DNA of 64,000 nucleotides from NCBI GenBank assembly GCA_030867875.1, contig JAOWCC010001589.1:77027537-77091536 (forward strand), written 5' to 3'. Both the position numbers and the translations under genes were made by a program. This stretch comes from Actinernus sp. WN-2022. Taxonomy: Eukaryota > Cnidaria > Anthozoa > Actiniaria > Actinernidae. Shown piece by piece: positions 1 to 10,851 of this stretch. The notes beneath the pieces are model-generated. The model was not told the DNA's origin and did no database searches. It saw only the letters and a program-made list of their open reading frames with translations. Each line of letters begins with the position of its first letter. Positions within the stretch are counted from its first letter, which is position 1.

Positions 1-346
1 AACTTCTCGTCTCTTTAAATTTCTATTCTGTTTATTTCGGTCTGTTCATCTCGGTTCTGTATCTGGAGAATACTGATTCCAAAAGGTCGTCAAAAAAAAA
101 ACTTGCTTTATATCGGAAAGAAAGTCTAATTCTCTTGGACTTGGCTCAGCCGATCTTCGAAATTTCCACTCTGCACTGCGATAGATCGTCTTTCTTTCCC
201 CCGCCATTTTTTCTTGTAACTCGCACCACGCACTTTTCAACTCGCACTTTCCCTATCCCCGGTCATCTGAATAAGGATTTGTATGAGTGTTTCATGATCA
301 TTACTGGAAAGAATCGATTGAACTTTAATTTGCCTGGCTAAATTTT

Positions 347-445
347 GCATGGCTCGCATGGCTCGCATGGCTCGCATCGCTGGCTCGCATGGCTCGCATC
401 GCTGGCTCGCATGCCTCGCATGGCTCGCATGGCTCGCTGGCTCGC
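347..445. repeat. (ATGGCTCGC)n-type minisatellite
   Basis: About 100 bases consist of imperfect tandem copies of a 9-base word ATGGCTCGC, some with an added CTGGCTCGC. Both strands stay open through it, which produces spurious ORFs. Nothing else is recognised in bases 1-640. Confidence 0.85.
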
Positions 446-639
446 ACATTGTACAGACCCAAGCCCGATTCTGAAATAATATAGCTTTAATTTGCATTGC
501 CCAGTTCTTTGAATTTGTGTGACTTAGCATATCTAAGTAGGCTTGCTTCATCTAATGTTTAATACTGAGAAGGCGGGCTCAGAATGATAATGCCTTATTA
601 GATTTTACTTCGATAATGATGCGGAAACAGCCTAATTCT

Positions 640-1440
640 GCACGGCAAGCTTTGTTCACTGCTCTTGCTTACGCCTAGGATTTGTTTACATGACTTTGTG
701 TGGACTTGTTCTATTGGGTCACGTGATTCATTATATTTGACATTATCAAGACCCCAAATTTCAGAGCCATATGTGAGAATGGGTTATATTAGGGTATCGA
801 ATAGGTGTAAGGTAAGTGGGAGGTCTCTTCTAAATGAAATTCCCATATTCTTGCGTAGTGCGGAGTAAAAAGCTTTTAGTGCAACCTTTTTCAGCTGTTG
901 TTTTGCTATAGTAAATGATCCAGAGGCAGTCCTAAATACTTATACTTAGTTACGTTCTCAATCGGGGTTGTCCCAACGTTAACTGATAAATAACTATTTA
1001 GTTTTCTACCATTAGGGTTAAATATTAGTACTTTTGTTTTACTTTCGTTAATGCAGAGACTGTTGGCTTTGCCGTAATCCAGTAGGCATTTTAAATTGTT
1101 TTGTAATCCCAGCTGAGAGTTTGAGATATTTAGTAAATCGTCTGCGTATAGTAAGCAACTAACGGTTCTATTGTTTAGTTCCGGAGCGTCTTTGTCTTTG
1201 TTAAGAATGTTTGCTAGATCGCTTAAATATATATTGAAAAGTGTAGGTGACAACATGCATCCTTGCTTAACTCCTTTAAAGCACGCAAATTCCTCCGAGA
1301 TGTGCCCGTCAAGTATTTACTGTACATGTCTTTAATAATGGCAAGAAAATTACCGTTTATACCAATATTGTTTAACTTTGTGTATAATTTGTCACGTGAT
1401 ATGTTATCGAAGGCTTTGCTTATGCATGTATCAATATCAA
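640..1440 (-). mobile_element. Decayed LINE reverse-transcriptase fragment
   Basis: Read on the minus strand, this stretch encodes parts of a non-LTR reverse transcriptase: a motif A region (KAFDNISRDKL), then motif B (KQGCMLSPTLFN), then the catalytic motif C in LLYADDLL, then a thumb-like segment ending in YKYLGLPL. A frameshift lies just before the KQGC segment (around 1280), and stops follow the YLGLPL segment, so the copy is dead. The words KQGCMLSPTLFN and LLYADD recur in the + strand LINE at 12.6 kb, so both probably belong to one family. The 5' side ends abruptly at a poly-G tract that starts another element. Confidence 0.8.
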
Positions 1441-1875
1441 GGGGGGGGGGGGGGGGGTTGGTCTCGGGCAGATGTGCGGCATTTGTTCAATCTTGGCGTC
1501 CCCACCCTGGGGAATTTGATTACAAACTTTGCCCCAGGGTGTGGACATTTGAATTCGACCGCTTGAGGACTGTGTCCTAGTCTCTTGTTTTCCGAGTCGC
1601 CATCTGGGATGTTGGAAGGTATGAATTTCAAAAATGCGTTTTCATCAGTTTTCATTAAGTTAAAAGGAACGCTTCACATTTATTTGGGGTCACCTCCAGT
1701 TCCCCCATTGTCTCAGCTGTATATATATATATAGTATAAGGAGAAATTTCGTTGCCCCAGGTAGGGCAATTTGATCACAATTGACCATTTTTTCTTTCCC
1801 CAGGGTGGGGAATTTGATCAAAAATTCTCGAAAAAAGTCAAATGCCGCACATCTGCTCGACCCCCCTTCCCCTCT
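1441..1875. mobile_element. MITE-like element with G-rich inverted ends
   Basis: The left end is a run of about 17 G followed by a segment containing GCAGATGTGCGGCATTTG. The right end has the reverse complement, CAAATGCCGCACATCTGC, followed by a C-rich stretch. Inside are two similar blocks around CCCCAGGGTGGGGAATTTGAT. No ORF of interest. It abuts the LINE fragment on its left. Confidence 0.65.
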
Positions 1876-2333
1876 TTGGCTTCAGTAACATTGATACATG
1901 GATTATACTAATTTTGACCGAGCGAGGAATAGGACCGAGTATAAAACGAAATTTGCGCGGAATAATCGTCTCTAATCAGGATACCTAGCTAAACTGGAGG
2001 GAAGTTATGTGTAATTTACGTGTTTTAAAAATTGGATTTTCAATAATGTTTCATATACTCGAATCACTGGATTCGACGGCCGAGGGCCGAAGCGGCTCGG
2101 TAAATAATATCCACCACTATTCACCGACACTGAAGTGAATAATTGTTTTAGTATATACCACACTTTAGTGAATAGCCAGCACCAAATAGTTACTTTATTT
2201 TCTGTCATATGGACAAAAACTCGCGCGAAGTGGTTGCTGCTTCGCTCAGAGGTGAATATGAAATCATATTCACTGTTTGGGTAGCCAATCAGAGCACGCG
2301 AAATGTGATATTCACTGGTGTGGTATATACTAA

Positions 2334-2397
2334 ATGTTAATATTTTTGACATCCATAATGCAGTGCAGTCTATAATTTACCAATAAAAAGAGCCGCC
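2334..2397. repeat. Left arm of distant inverted repeat pair
   Basis: About 64 bases (including TTTTTGACATCCATAATGCA) recur as the reverse complement at 5546-5611 with few differences. The pair brackets about 3.2 kb that holds the Crypton-like ORF. It could mark a composite element or simply be two opposite copies of a dispersed repeat. Confidence 0.6.
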
Positions 2398-2410
2398 ATT
2401 TTTATATCAG

Positions 2411-2812
2411 GGTTTTCTCACTTCCCTATTTATATCACAGGCAGCCCAAGCTCTGTATTTGCATTGTGTGACTATTATTTCACAAAATTCTCAGATAAAG
2501 AAAATAAACTTACCTTACGTTTTACCCAAAGTGAGAGAAATGCCCCATAACCGCCATTTCTAGACCCCAGGGCCCGGTTCCTGAAAGCCCGATTAGCGCT
2601 AATCCAGAGTTAATTACCATGACAACTAATATGTTTTGTTGAGAGTTAATCCAGGATTAGCGCTAATCGGGCTTTCAGGAACCGGGCCCAGAGAAACAAC
2701 AGGACAACAACAAACTCTTAAAGTAAGTTTATTTTCTTTATCTGAGAATTTTGTGAAACTAGTCACACAGTGCAAATACATAGCTTGGGCTGCCTGTGGT
2801 TATATAAAGTAA
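2411..2812. mobile_element. Foldback MITE carrying a nested MITE
   Basis: The outer arms (about 2445-2520 and 2722-2800) are inverted copies that include AGGCAGCCCAAGCT and TTCTCAGATAAAGAAAATAA. Between them is a second, smaller foldback element (separate entry). The outer ends are approximate. Confidence 0.7.
2571..2688. mobile_element. 118-bp palindromic MITE, GGCCCGGTT family
   Basis: Near-perfect inverted ends start GGCCCGGTTCCTGAAAGCCC and meet around ATTAGCGCTAAT. CAG flanks both sides (2568-2570 and 2689-2691) and is a plausible 3-base target duplication. Similar GGGCCCGGTT ends occur near 10,050 and 21,045. Confidence 0.7.
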
Positions 2813-3572
2813 AATGAATGTGTTACAGAGGCCTTGCCCTTCAAATACCGAGTTTTTGACCTCAGCAGTTCTGGAAGCTGCTGTATCTGTTCTTTTAGAC
2901 GCAAAAGACAAAGGTTTTGCATTAGGATCTTCATACTCTTCAGATCATTTGCAAACTGATCGATCTCCTGCACGACATTTCTATCACATTACCGGTAGTG
3001 ATAGAAAACCTTGAACAAGGTGACGCCATTCAGTCCCAATGATTTCAGGGCTGATAGAATATTTAATCTCTATTAGGAAACGGTTATCGATCAATATATT
3101 TACGGTTTGGAGAACGATTTGAGACCCGCCCACAATCATCACAGACTACTCCTCTAAGCATGTCAAGGCCTGGTTCATTTAACGGAAAATAGATGTACAT
3201 TAAAATGTTTTCTGACGGAAATAACAGTTTAAACAAAATCTAATTACACCATAATACTAATATCAACTTCCTTAAATTTGTTAAGTTAATGGTTGTCGCA
3301 TCACGTGATCGATGATGTCAATTATATAAAATCGTTTAAGTGAAATGCGGCTGCGACGATAACATATGAATATAAAGTAACCCTGCTAAAACATTACTCC
3401 TCCCGCAGTGTTTCAGATCACGCTTAGAAAACAAGACTATCATGTAAAGAGGAGATATAAGGGTACAAAAAGTCACGTGACCTATTTTGCATATGTTCGC
3501 CTTAATTACTCGTTTACGAAACATTGTAGTCATCTTTTCTAATCTGATTTAGGTAAAAGGCTTCAACCTTAA

Positions 3573-3625
3573 ATAAATATTTACTATTCAGTAGCCCACC
3601 CCATTGTTCTCTCTCTGCACTATAT
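3573..3625. repeat. Inverted terminal-like copy around Crypton-like ORF
   Basis: The segment containing CTATTCAGTAGCCCAC and CATTGTTCTCTCTCTGCAC occurs here, and in reverse complement at about 4758-4803 and again at about 4955-5000. The first pair encloses a LINE scrap and the Crypton-like gene. Confidence 0.6.
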
Positions 3626-3708
3626 CGCTGATTGCTGTGTGACACCCTTTGAAAACAAACATTCTTAGAAACACGGGAGCGGTCTTTTTTGTCAGAAGGG
3701 AAATTATA

Positions 3709-3933
3709 TTAACAGGGCCAGGGGCATTTATTTTGTTTTACTTTAATTTTTTCCAGTCTGGATTGGCAGTAAGTTCCCCAGCTCATTAGACCATAATTTA
3801 AATAGGGATACACAAGAGTGTAGTAGAGCTGTTTTAATGTGTTTATTGAAACAAAATGTCTTAACTTATAAAGAATTCCTGTATTTTTTGCCAATTTATC
3901 ACTGACATGTTTAAGCTGTGCTGCGAACTGCAA
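3709..3933 (-). mobile_element. LINE reverse-transcriptase C-terminal fragment
   Basis: The minus strand encodes about 75 residues typical of the region after the RT catalytic core in CR1/L2-like LINEs: a helix ending LAKNTGILYKLRHFV, then LKQLYYTLVYPYLNYG and a SWGTYCQSRLEKI segment. It has no RT catalytic motif and is truncated at both sides, so it is a dead scrap. Confidence 0.7.
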
Positions 3934-4143
3934 TATTAAAAATATTGATGTGTGTCCAATACAGTGCGTTTAAGTTTACCCCTGCTAATTTCCCTTCTCA
4001 CAAAAAAAATTGCCGCTACCGTTTTTCTCAGAGCCTTTGCTTTCAAATGTAACATTTCAAAGAAAGACAATCAGACAAATACACAAAATCTCCATTTAAT
4101 CATATTTGAAGCTAGTCTACTTCTAGCTGTCTTTACCACATAG

Positions 4144-4693
4144 CTAAATTAATTGTACGTTTCGTAAGTACGCTTGAATACAACAGACCATCTCATACAG
4201 CGTCTTCCCTGGGTATTCTTCTCCGTCTGTCTTTCGGACTTCAGATACGAACTTTGCCAGAACTTCGTCCAACTCATCGTCTGACATGCTTTCCAACGCT
4301 TCATTGACCACAGCTTCCCCGAGGTATGGATCAGCTAAGACAGTTACGTTCCGTCGCTCACGCCATTCTTCGTACAACCTCGAGACCCAGATCCACTTCT
4401 TCCGACTATTATCAGCAACCCAACTTTTCCCAAACTTGTCTAGGTCTGACGTGGTCACTAGTTTCCCAAAGCGCTGATCATCTAAAACAGAACAAGAGTT
4501 GAACATGTTTTAAATAAACATTTACTTCGTTATTATCCCGTGTCGCAGTAAGGCGCGCAGATTTTCCTTTAACGCTGCATAGCATGATTTGAACACAAAA
4601 ATATGTTTCATATTTACCTTCTTTCTCGGCAGCAATTTTCTGTGTGATGAATATTGCCAACTCGTCTTCGTCTTCCCAAAAAAGTGAACTCAT
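4144..4693 (-). CDS. Crypton/DUF3504-like N-terminal domain protein
   Basis: A two-exon model fits: exon 1 is 4618-4693 (from ATG at 4693) and exon 2 is 4144-4481, with a phase-1 GT-AG intron of 136 bases, giving about 137 residues. The protein starts MSSLFWEDEDELAIFI. Its core (SWVADNSRKKWIWVSRLYEEW, then LDEVLAKFVSEVRKTDGEEYPGKTLYEMVCCIQAYLR, shown here only by its ends) resembles the helical N-terminal part of the tyrosine-recombinase-derived domain in Crypton elements and in ZMYM2/QRICH1/KIAA1958-type proteins. The recombinase catalytic half (the R...HxxR...Y residues) is absent, because the frame stops right after this domain. It may be a truncated transposon gene or a small domesticated one. 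The family call is from memory of motif style; the exon structure is read from the sequence. Confidence 0.55.
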
Positions 4694-4998
4694 TATACTC
4701 AACTGCGTCGGAACCGGGTTGTTCAATACCAATGATTCAATTGCGCTTAGAGAGCTAGTGCAGAGAGAGAACAATGACGTGGGCTACTGAATAGCAAATA
4801 TATAAGTATTGATAACATCTCAAGAGAAAAAAAGCAATAAAGGCATTAATCAGGCCTATTCATGAAAAAAATCTATCGTTTTTTCATTGGCTGATGTGTT
4901 CTTAGTATTACATAACCCTATTGTTCTCATGAAAACACTGATTATTGTGCAAGAGCTCGAGAGAGAACAATGGGGTGGGCTACTGAATAGTAAATATA

Positions 4999-5063
4999 TT
5001 AGATAGTTTCTTCGGCACGCAGCAATATTAGATATATTGCTGCGTGCCTCGGAAACTATCTAA
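4999..5063. repeat. 65-bp near-perfect hairpin
   Basis: TTAGATAGTTTC and GCACGCAGCAATAT are followed at once by their reverse complements, giving an almost loop-less hairpin. It lies directly beside the third copy of the CAGTAGCCCAC repeat. Confidence 0.75.
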
Positions 5064-5545
5064 TACATATCCACTCATCATCCTAGCTGTTTTAAACTCG
5101 GAGCCGCGTTTTTGTCGTGTTCTAAGTCACGTGACAGACCACGTGACACGGTTTACTACACAAATCACTTCAGTAAGGTAGTCAAGAATGGCGATACCTA
5201 TTATCGTGAGAAACTTTGGCGTACTTACCATACTCGGCTGTGCTGAAATAAGGAAAACAGTTTTTACCCGGAATTTGACCGCTGAACCAGGCCTTAACAT
5301 GCTTGAGCGTCCACGATTCACAGTTTCCTCGAGTCAATTGGAAATTGGCAGTATTCTAAATGTTTCAGAACGAGAAGGCGAAAAGATGAGTACTGTACGG
5401 ATGAGGAAAATTACTCATCCATTTCTGATGAAGGCCTTCAGGGTATTATGAGAAGTATTATGGAAATAACCCCTAATTAGTGCATCGACTATGCGTCTTC
5501 CATCTTCTTCTGACATGCTTTCGTTGAACGCAAAACGAAAACAAA

Positions 5546-5611
5546 ATGGCGGCTCTTTTGACGGTAAATTATAGACCGCACTGCATTATGGATGTCAAAA
5601 ATATTAACATA
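5546..5611. repeat. Right arm of distant inverted repeat pair
   Basis: Reverse-complement partner of 2334-2397; it contains GCACTGCATTATGGATGTCA. Confidence 0.6.
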
Positions 5612-5984
5612 TATTTGCATATTTATTAGAATATATTTTTGGTCTGATATAGCATAGATATTTTGTCCATTCGTAATACATATTTTCTCAGCAGAATTTC
5701 GAATAAAAATTATATCTTTTTAAGTTGAGCACGCACATTTTTGAAAGAGGAAAGTTTTTCATGATTAGAAGATAAAAATGCACTTTGGAAGATGAATAGT
5801 AAGTTTAGCACGAGTATTCCGAGTCTAGAACCGATATTCAAATTATGGAACTAATATTTTCCGCTCAGAACATGAAAAGTTTAGACTTTAGAACATATAA
5901 CCTGACCTTAGAAGGTATATCCGAAAGATAGAATATATTCTAAGCACACGGCATGAATATTTTATATACAGAATATTGTCCGCA

Positions 5985-6250
5985 TCGGCGCCCCATACGC
6001 TAGGTTGGTGTACAGTTAATAGATTCTTCGTTAGCTTCTTTTGTTCTGTACACCAACATGGCCGCCATGCCCTTTGTCATTTGAATCTCTGGGGATTGAG
6101 TGCAAACTATCTATTGGAGTTCGACGCTATTGGTGGTTTGCAATTAATCCCCAGAGATTTAAATAACAAAGACGTGATGCCCATGTTGTTGAATCAAACA
6201 AATAAATCTTTAACTAAGATGGCGGTGATAACGTCACGTGCAACCCAGTA
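5985..6250. repeat. Dispersed 'CCAACATGGCCGCCATG' repeat copy
   Basis: It contains TAGATTCTTCGTTAGCTTCT, ACACCAACATGGCCGCCATG and ATTTGAATCTCTGGGGAT. These same blocks recur in several copies at 34,490-34,860. The right end carries ACGTCACGTGCAACC, matching the TTGCACGTGACGTCA blocks there. Probably a MITE family. Confidence 0.65.
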
Positions 6251-6941
6251 ATGCGTCACGGACATGCGCCGGCCGGCAGTGTGCAAAGAACAGGTCCCAT
6301 AATAGTGAGACGGTCTGTATGTATCAAGACGGGGGGAAAGTCAGTGATATGTTGTTTTGGACACTGAAGTTTAAAAAAAGGTAACTTTACTCAACGTCTG
6401 TAACTCCTGACATTCCGGTGAGACTGATAAACTTGAGGCCGACGTGACGTGGGACCTACGGTTTTACGTCCTTATCCGAGACGTGAAGGTCTAACCATTT
6501 GCAGTTCGAGAACGAGATTGTTTCACAAAGGACTCAAGCAAGTGCATATGAAGGCTGGCCAGTTAAACGTTTTTTTTTTAAAAGCTTATACCTTGTACGT
6601 ATCAGGAATAATAATAAAAAAAACTGAGAAAAAAACTTAACCGTTTTATCAGGAAATAAAAAAATGAAAATTATGTATTTCCGAGCTTGTTGGGGCCTGG
6701 AGAGAGAGAGGATGTGACGTCACCTCGGGAAGTCCTATTTGTGAAAGTGTGTGAAGCGAGCTGAAGTTTGCTGTCGGCAGCCACTTATTTTCCATTTTCA
6801 GCTCGCAATTTTTCAGAATTATCGAGAATTTATAGCCTACCCTCAGAGGAAAATGTCACTTCGAGTCTAAAGAAAGTAAAACACTCAGAACTTGACTTTG
6901 GAGATGACTTTGTTGTCTTGGAAGTCGAACGGTGGAGGTGA

Positions 6942-7111
6942 TCTAGCTGTACCGTGTACGACTCGCACTCGCAGTTCAAGAACCCATACGCAGATGAGCC
7001 AATTGCAGACGAAGAATGGATCCAGGAATATAATACGAGGCAACAGGAGAGACAGGACAGGGAAAGAGATTTCCAAAGGCGACTAGTGGGCACCGAAAAC
7101 ATTCGATCATG
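6942..7111 (+). CDS. Possible exon of a P2X7-intracellular-domain-like protein
   Basis: A frame open from 6942 encodes FKNPYADEPIADEEWIQEY and then a charged Q/E/R helix ending RLVGTENIRSW, followed at 7112 by a GTAAAA donor-like site that would split the final codon. Proteins with an acidic YxxEPxADEEW segment before a cysteine cluster are, as I recall, common in cnidarians and carry a domain related to the P2X7 cytoplasmic tail. The next exon with the cysteines was not found, and the 5' boundary is uncertain (an acceptor-like CAG ends at 6974). It may be an orphan or decayed exon. Confidence 0.3.
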
Positions 7112-8169
7112 GTAAAATTGGGCCGCTCCAAGTCCAATTGCCGATTTTTAGTTTTCACTTCAGCCTGTTCAGGGCAGCTTGAAAATAGAAAACATGAGCT
7201 AAATGTAATATTTATAGCGATCTCGCCATCTTATATCCGAATGACTTGTTGCGTAACTTGCAAATTTATAGTAGAGAAAAAAATCAGTGTTAAACTTTGT
7301 TTTCGAAAGCTGCTCGAAAACCTATTCTATCGCGAACTCTTCCTGCCGACTCGCCTTCACCTCAAACTCATTCTCTGCAGCATTAAAAATAAGCAGTTCT
7401 CACTTAAAAATTATCTTTCAAGATGCTCTGTTCTTTGAGTCCAACAATCTCCTTATCATCCTATCACCTACATAGAAAGCCATATTAAATTGCAGTTGTT
7501 TAGCTCAATATTCAAGCCGATAAAAGTTGAACAACAGCAAACACTCAAACCAGTGCTTGCATCCTTTATTCTTTATATTTGATAAGCCGTTAATCTTAAG
7601 AAATGTTTTTTTTTAATGAATGACAACATGTGCTACTAATATTATTCTTCAACTTTTCTTTAATTTTGACCGTCTCAAACTGACAGATCATCTGTGAAAG
7701 TAATTTTGTTTCTACTTTATATTATTTGGTAAACTGATTTTTTTCCCGCTTTGTGTTTTACCCCGTGTTCACAAAGTGGCGAGGATTCTCCGAGTCTGCA
7801 CTTCTGACTGCAGTATTGAAGTTGAACGCGTGAAAACCTTTATGAGACTCAAACTTGACATTTTGAATGACATTCTTTGAACCTTCTTGGTTTTTTAACT
7901 AAATAACTAATTTGCAATTACAGAGAGGTTTAAAGCGGGAATGAGAAACTTTTGGACTTGTAAGAACAAACAAACACCAAAATGACGGATAACGGACGAG
8001 CTGAAGCCTGAAAATGACGGAGCTGAAGCCTGAACAGGCTGAAGCGAAATTCTCTCGGCAATTGAAAGTTCACTGAGTTCTCTCCCGGATTATGTCACTG
8101 CTGTTTGTGAGTGTATTTAACTCGCTAACACATAAGTGCTTCAAACTAAACATCTCGAGAGCCGGCCAG
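7112..8169. other. No gene recognised
   Basis: AT-rich sequence with short overlapping ORFs and no recognisable domain, exon chain or strong repeat structure. A short direct repeat with the word GACGGAGCTGAAGCCTGAA lies near 8000-8045. Confidence 0.5.
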
Positions 8170-8508
8170 CTACACGACAATAGATAGATCCATTTCGTTT
8201 CCTGAGAGTTGTAATTCTTCAACATTGCAATTGCCACTCAGCACCGAGGAAAATGCCGATAACCCGAAGCTATCTCGGTTTAGATAGGCATTCTGCCGAG
8301 ACAAGGCCATCAACTTACTGTATATAGTCTCCCTTTCTAAAGTATGCTGAACTCCGACGGAGACCATATTTCCCTCATCCGAAGAACGAAATCGACTCAC
8401 TTCTTTCTTCGGTTCGCTTCGGGGCGATCGTCGCCAAAATAAGGCAATCGATGTAAAAATATCCCGTTTCCCTCGCCTTTTACGTTGGAACAACGTCCCA
8501 CCACGCAT
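8170..8508 (-). CDS. Unassigned 112-codon ORF
   Basis: The frame runs from ATG at 8508 to a stop at 8170. The start is strongly basic (RGGTLFQRKRRGKRDIF); the rest is serine-rich with an ETIYSKLMALSRQNAYL segment. No domain is recognised, there is no signal peptide or membrane segment, and no flanking exon was found. It may be a first exon or a chance ORF; composition alone cannot decide. Confidence 0.2.
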   Translation of the reverse strand: MRGGTLFQRKRRGKRDIFTSIALFWRRSPRSEPKKEVSRFRSSDEGNMVSVGVQHTLERETIYSKLMALSRQNAYLNRDSFGLSAFSSVLSGNCNVEELQLSGNEMDLSIVV

Positions 8509-9519
8509 CTCCTTGTCATTTTACCCGAAAAAAATACAAAACCTTAGGAATAAATAAAGGAATAAATCAAGAAGCTTACTCCGCTGGACTCAGCTATAGC
8601 CTTTCACGCAAAGCGCCAAAATACAACATCCCGAGGTGACGTAGTAAACTAGTTCCAGTCTCTTTTTTTCCGCGCGCGATAATTTTGGGCATAGACAACC
8701 CAAATCGTGCATTTTGGCCATTTTGAACCGGTGATATCTCACAACGAAAAAGTCGGAGGGATTTTTTGGTATGAAATTTAGAAACCTTGGGCATTAATCT
8801 TTTAATAAAAAAATGTATCCATCCAGGGTTCATATGCACTTTAAGGCATGGTTTGAACGTGAAAACGAGGCTAGAGCTATTTTGTTGAATAGTCACTTGA
8901 ATTTGCTGAAATCCTAGAACAATGGTCGTTATAACTAATCTCAGCGTTTTTAGTCGGCCTAATATAAACTTTTGGTAAAATGTATATCACGTGACCAACC
9001 ACGTGATCACAAAAAGTTGAAAATTAAGCAAAAAACGGGGTGGTCATTGTATATTTTAAGTAACGATTTTGTGTTTATCTGATTACACTTGTGGTTGACT
9101 TTAAAGATCAGTTCGGAATGGTTGACCCTGATAGATTGTTAAGGCGAAAATATAGAAAACAGGTCATGCACTTGACCTATTCTTGGAACCATTTTTCGCC
9201 ATTTATATCCTCTTCAGTGATAAAAAGTCAACCATTCCGGACACAGTCTCATTTCCCATAACAAGCTTAACATTTCCAACCGAAAATCTGAAACAAAACA
9301 ATAACTTCCGCCACCCCATTTTGATTTCTTTGCTTTATCAGCCTTAAGGTCACGTGACCTTCAAAACACCAAAATACCGATACTTAGATATTAAGACACA
9401 CGATTACCGTATTATTCCAAAGTTATAGGGTACTTCATACATAAATGACAAAGATAGGATAGCGAATTTTGAATGTTTTATCAGAACTTCTCAAGACCTT
9501 CTACTTAGTAATTTTAAGA

Positions 9520-9665
9520 CCTTGGTCCGGCCTGAGTTTAAACCCGCGACCTCCCGGGCCCCGGCTTCCGCATGACAAACCGAAGCTTAACCACTGAGCT
9601 AATAAACCGGGATGCACTGGAGCTTAACCACTGCGCTAACCGGGAGGCGGATACATACTGAAGAA
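9520..9665 (-). mobile_element. tRNA-derived SINE head, doubled A box
   Basis: On the minus strand there are two A-box-like motifs in tandem (TTAGCGCAGTGGTTAAGC, then TTAGCTCAGTGGTTAAGC), followed by a B-box-like GGTCGCGGGTTTAAAC. This is the layout of a tRNA-derived SINE, not of a foldable tRNA gene. Confidence 0.6.
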
Positions 9666-9669
9666 CTAT

Positions 9670-9830
9670 GTCAAACACGAATTGGAGTCTTTCATCAGGG
9701 GTTCCAAATATTGAGAAAACAAATGAAACCCGAGAGGCGTAGCCTCGAGGATTTTATTGTTTTCGAAATATTTGGAATCCCCTGATGAAAGACGAACAAT
9801 GAGTGTTTGACACTGGTCTTCTCATGCGAA
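9670..9830. mobile_element. Foldback MITE
   Basis: The left arm contains AGTCTTTCATCAGGGGTTCC and the right arm GGAATCCCCTGATGAAAGAC. Outer blocks with GTCAAACACGAATT and GAGTGTTTGACA extend the arms. One arm of the same family recurs at about 59,650-59,730 with CCCCTGATGAAAGACTCCAA. Confidence 0.7.
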
Positions 9831-10354
9831 TGCAAAACCGACAATTTACATACGTTTCTAATTTTCAAACTTCATTAGCAAGTATTGTTTACCATTTGAC
9901 TGTTGTATCTAATTATTCAATAGATGGCTTATTATTCTTTTTTGATGGCAGTGATAAACCCAGTGGATAAGTATTAACCAAACTAGCTTATTTTATCCAC
10001 TGGATAAGGATTTATCCGCTGGATAAAGTTATCCACCCTTTGAACAACCGGGCCCAGGTTGGTAGTTGTTATTAATAATTAATAATAGTAGAAATAGATA
10101 TCAGACTAATAGACACCATTAGACCCTAATGCCATGATTGTTTTATTTTGTTTCTATATGACTACTAGATAATGACTATTAGAATATTTCACGGGTTAGG
10201 TAAAGAAAAACTCTGAATTTCTAACGAGACCTGAAACAACCATGGGTAGAGTTCCTAAGGAGAGGAATCGCTCAATTAATTAATTCATGAAATGACCATA
10301 GAAACCAACATAAATTAGCAGTTATTTAAAATGTACAAATTTGACAGCAATTGA

Positions 10355-10445
10355 GCGACGATGGTTGTTTAGTGTAGTGGTTGTGACGTTTGCCTTACGA
10401 GTAGGCGACAGCAGGGTTCGAGTTCCAGAAAATCTCTCAAATTGT
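10355..10445 (+). mobile_element. tRNA-like SINE head
   Basis: TTTAGTGTAGTGGTTGTGAC resembles an A box, and CAGGGTTCGAGTTCCAG a B box at tRNA-like spacing. The sequence between them does not form a clean cloverleaf, so I call it SINE-like. Confidence 0.5.
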
Positions 10446-10623
10446 TTTTTTACCTCACCATTTTCTTGAGTTTTTCTTGAGAACCCTAACTCTAGGTGGG
10501 TAAGATCTTGTTTACTGACCGGTTAGGGTTTTTTTATTTTTCAGGGTAGGATTTTAGTTAGTTTATATTGTCATTTCATGAATAAATTAAGTGAGCGATT
10601 CCTCTCCTTAGGAGCTCGTAACC

Positions 10624-10851
10624 ATGGGGGCTGATCAAAGCCAGGTCCCGGCTAATCCACAGATCGAATTGGAATTTAGCGTGTTGGTTTTTGCGGAGGT
10701 AGGAAAAGCGAAGAACCCCGGCGGAGAAAAACCCTCGGAGCAAGGGCGAGGTACCAACAAACTTAACTCACATATGGCGCCGCGTACGGGAATCGAATCT
10801 GGGCCACAGTGATGAGGCGAAGCGCTTAACCACTGTGCCACCCTGGCTCTA
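10624..10851 (-). mobile_element. tRNA-derived SINE, near full length
   Basis: Read on the minus strand, it starts with GCCAGGGTGGCACAGTGGTT (A box) and GATTCGATTCCC (B box). The body contains TTGTTGGTACCTCGCCCTTG, GAGGGTTTTTCTCCG and CCAACACGCTAAATTCCAAT. Other copies lie at 18,706-18,903 and 33,128-33,235, with a relative at 40.2-40.6 kb. Confidence 0.8.

Noticed and set aside
8594..8896. 100-codon minus-strand ORF
   Set aside because: No domain, no conserved pattern; likely chance.
10355..10851. Possible tRNA genes
   Set aside because: A and B boxes are present, but no full cloverleaf; bodies and multiple copies show tRNA-derived SINEs.
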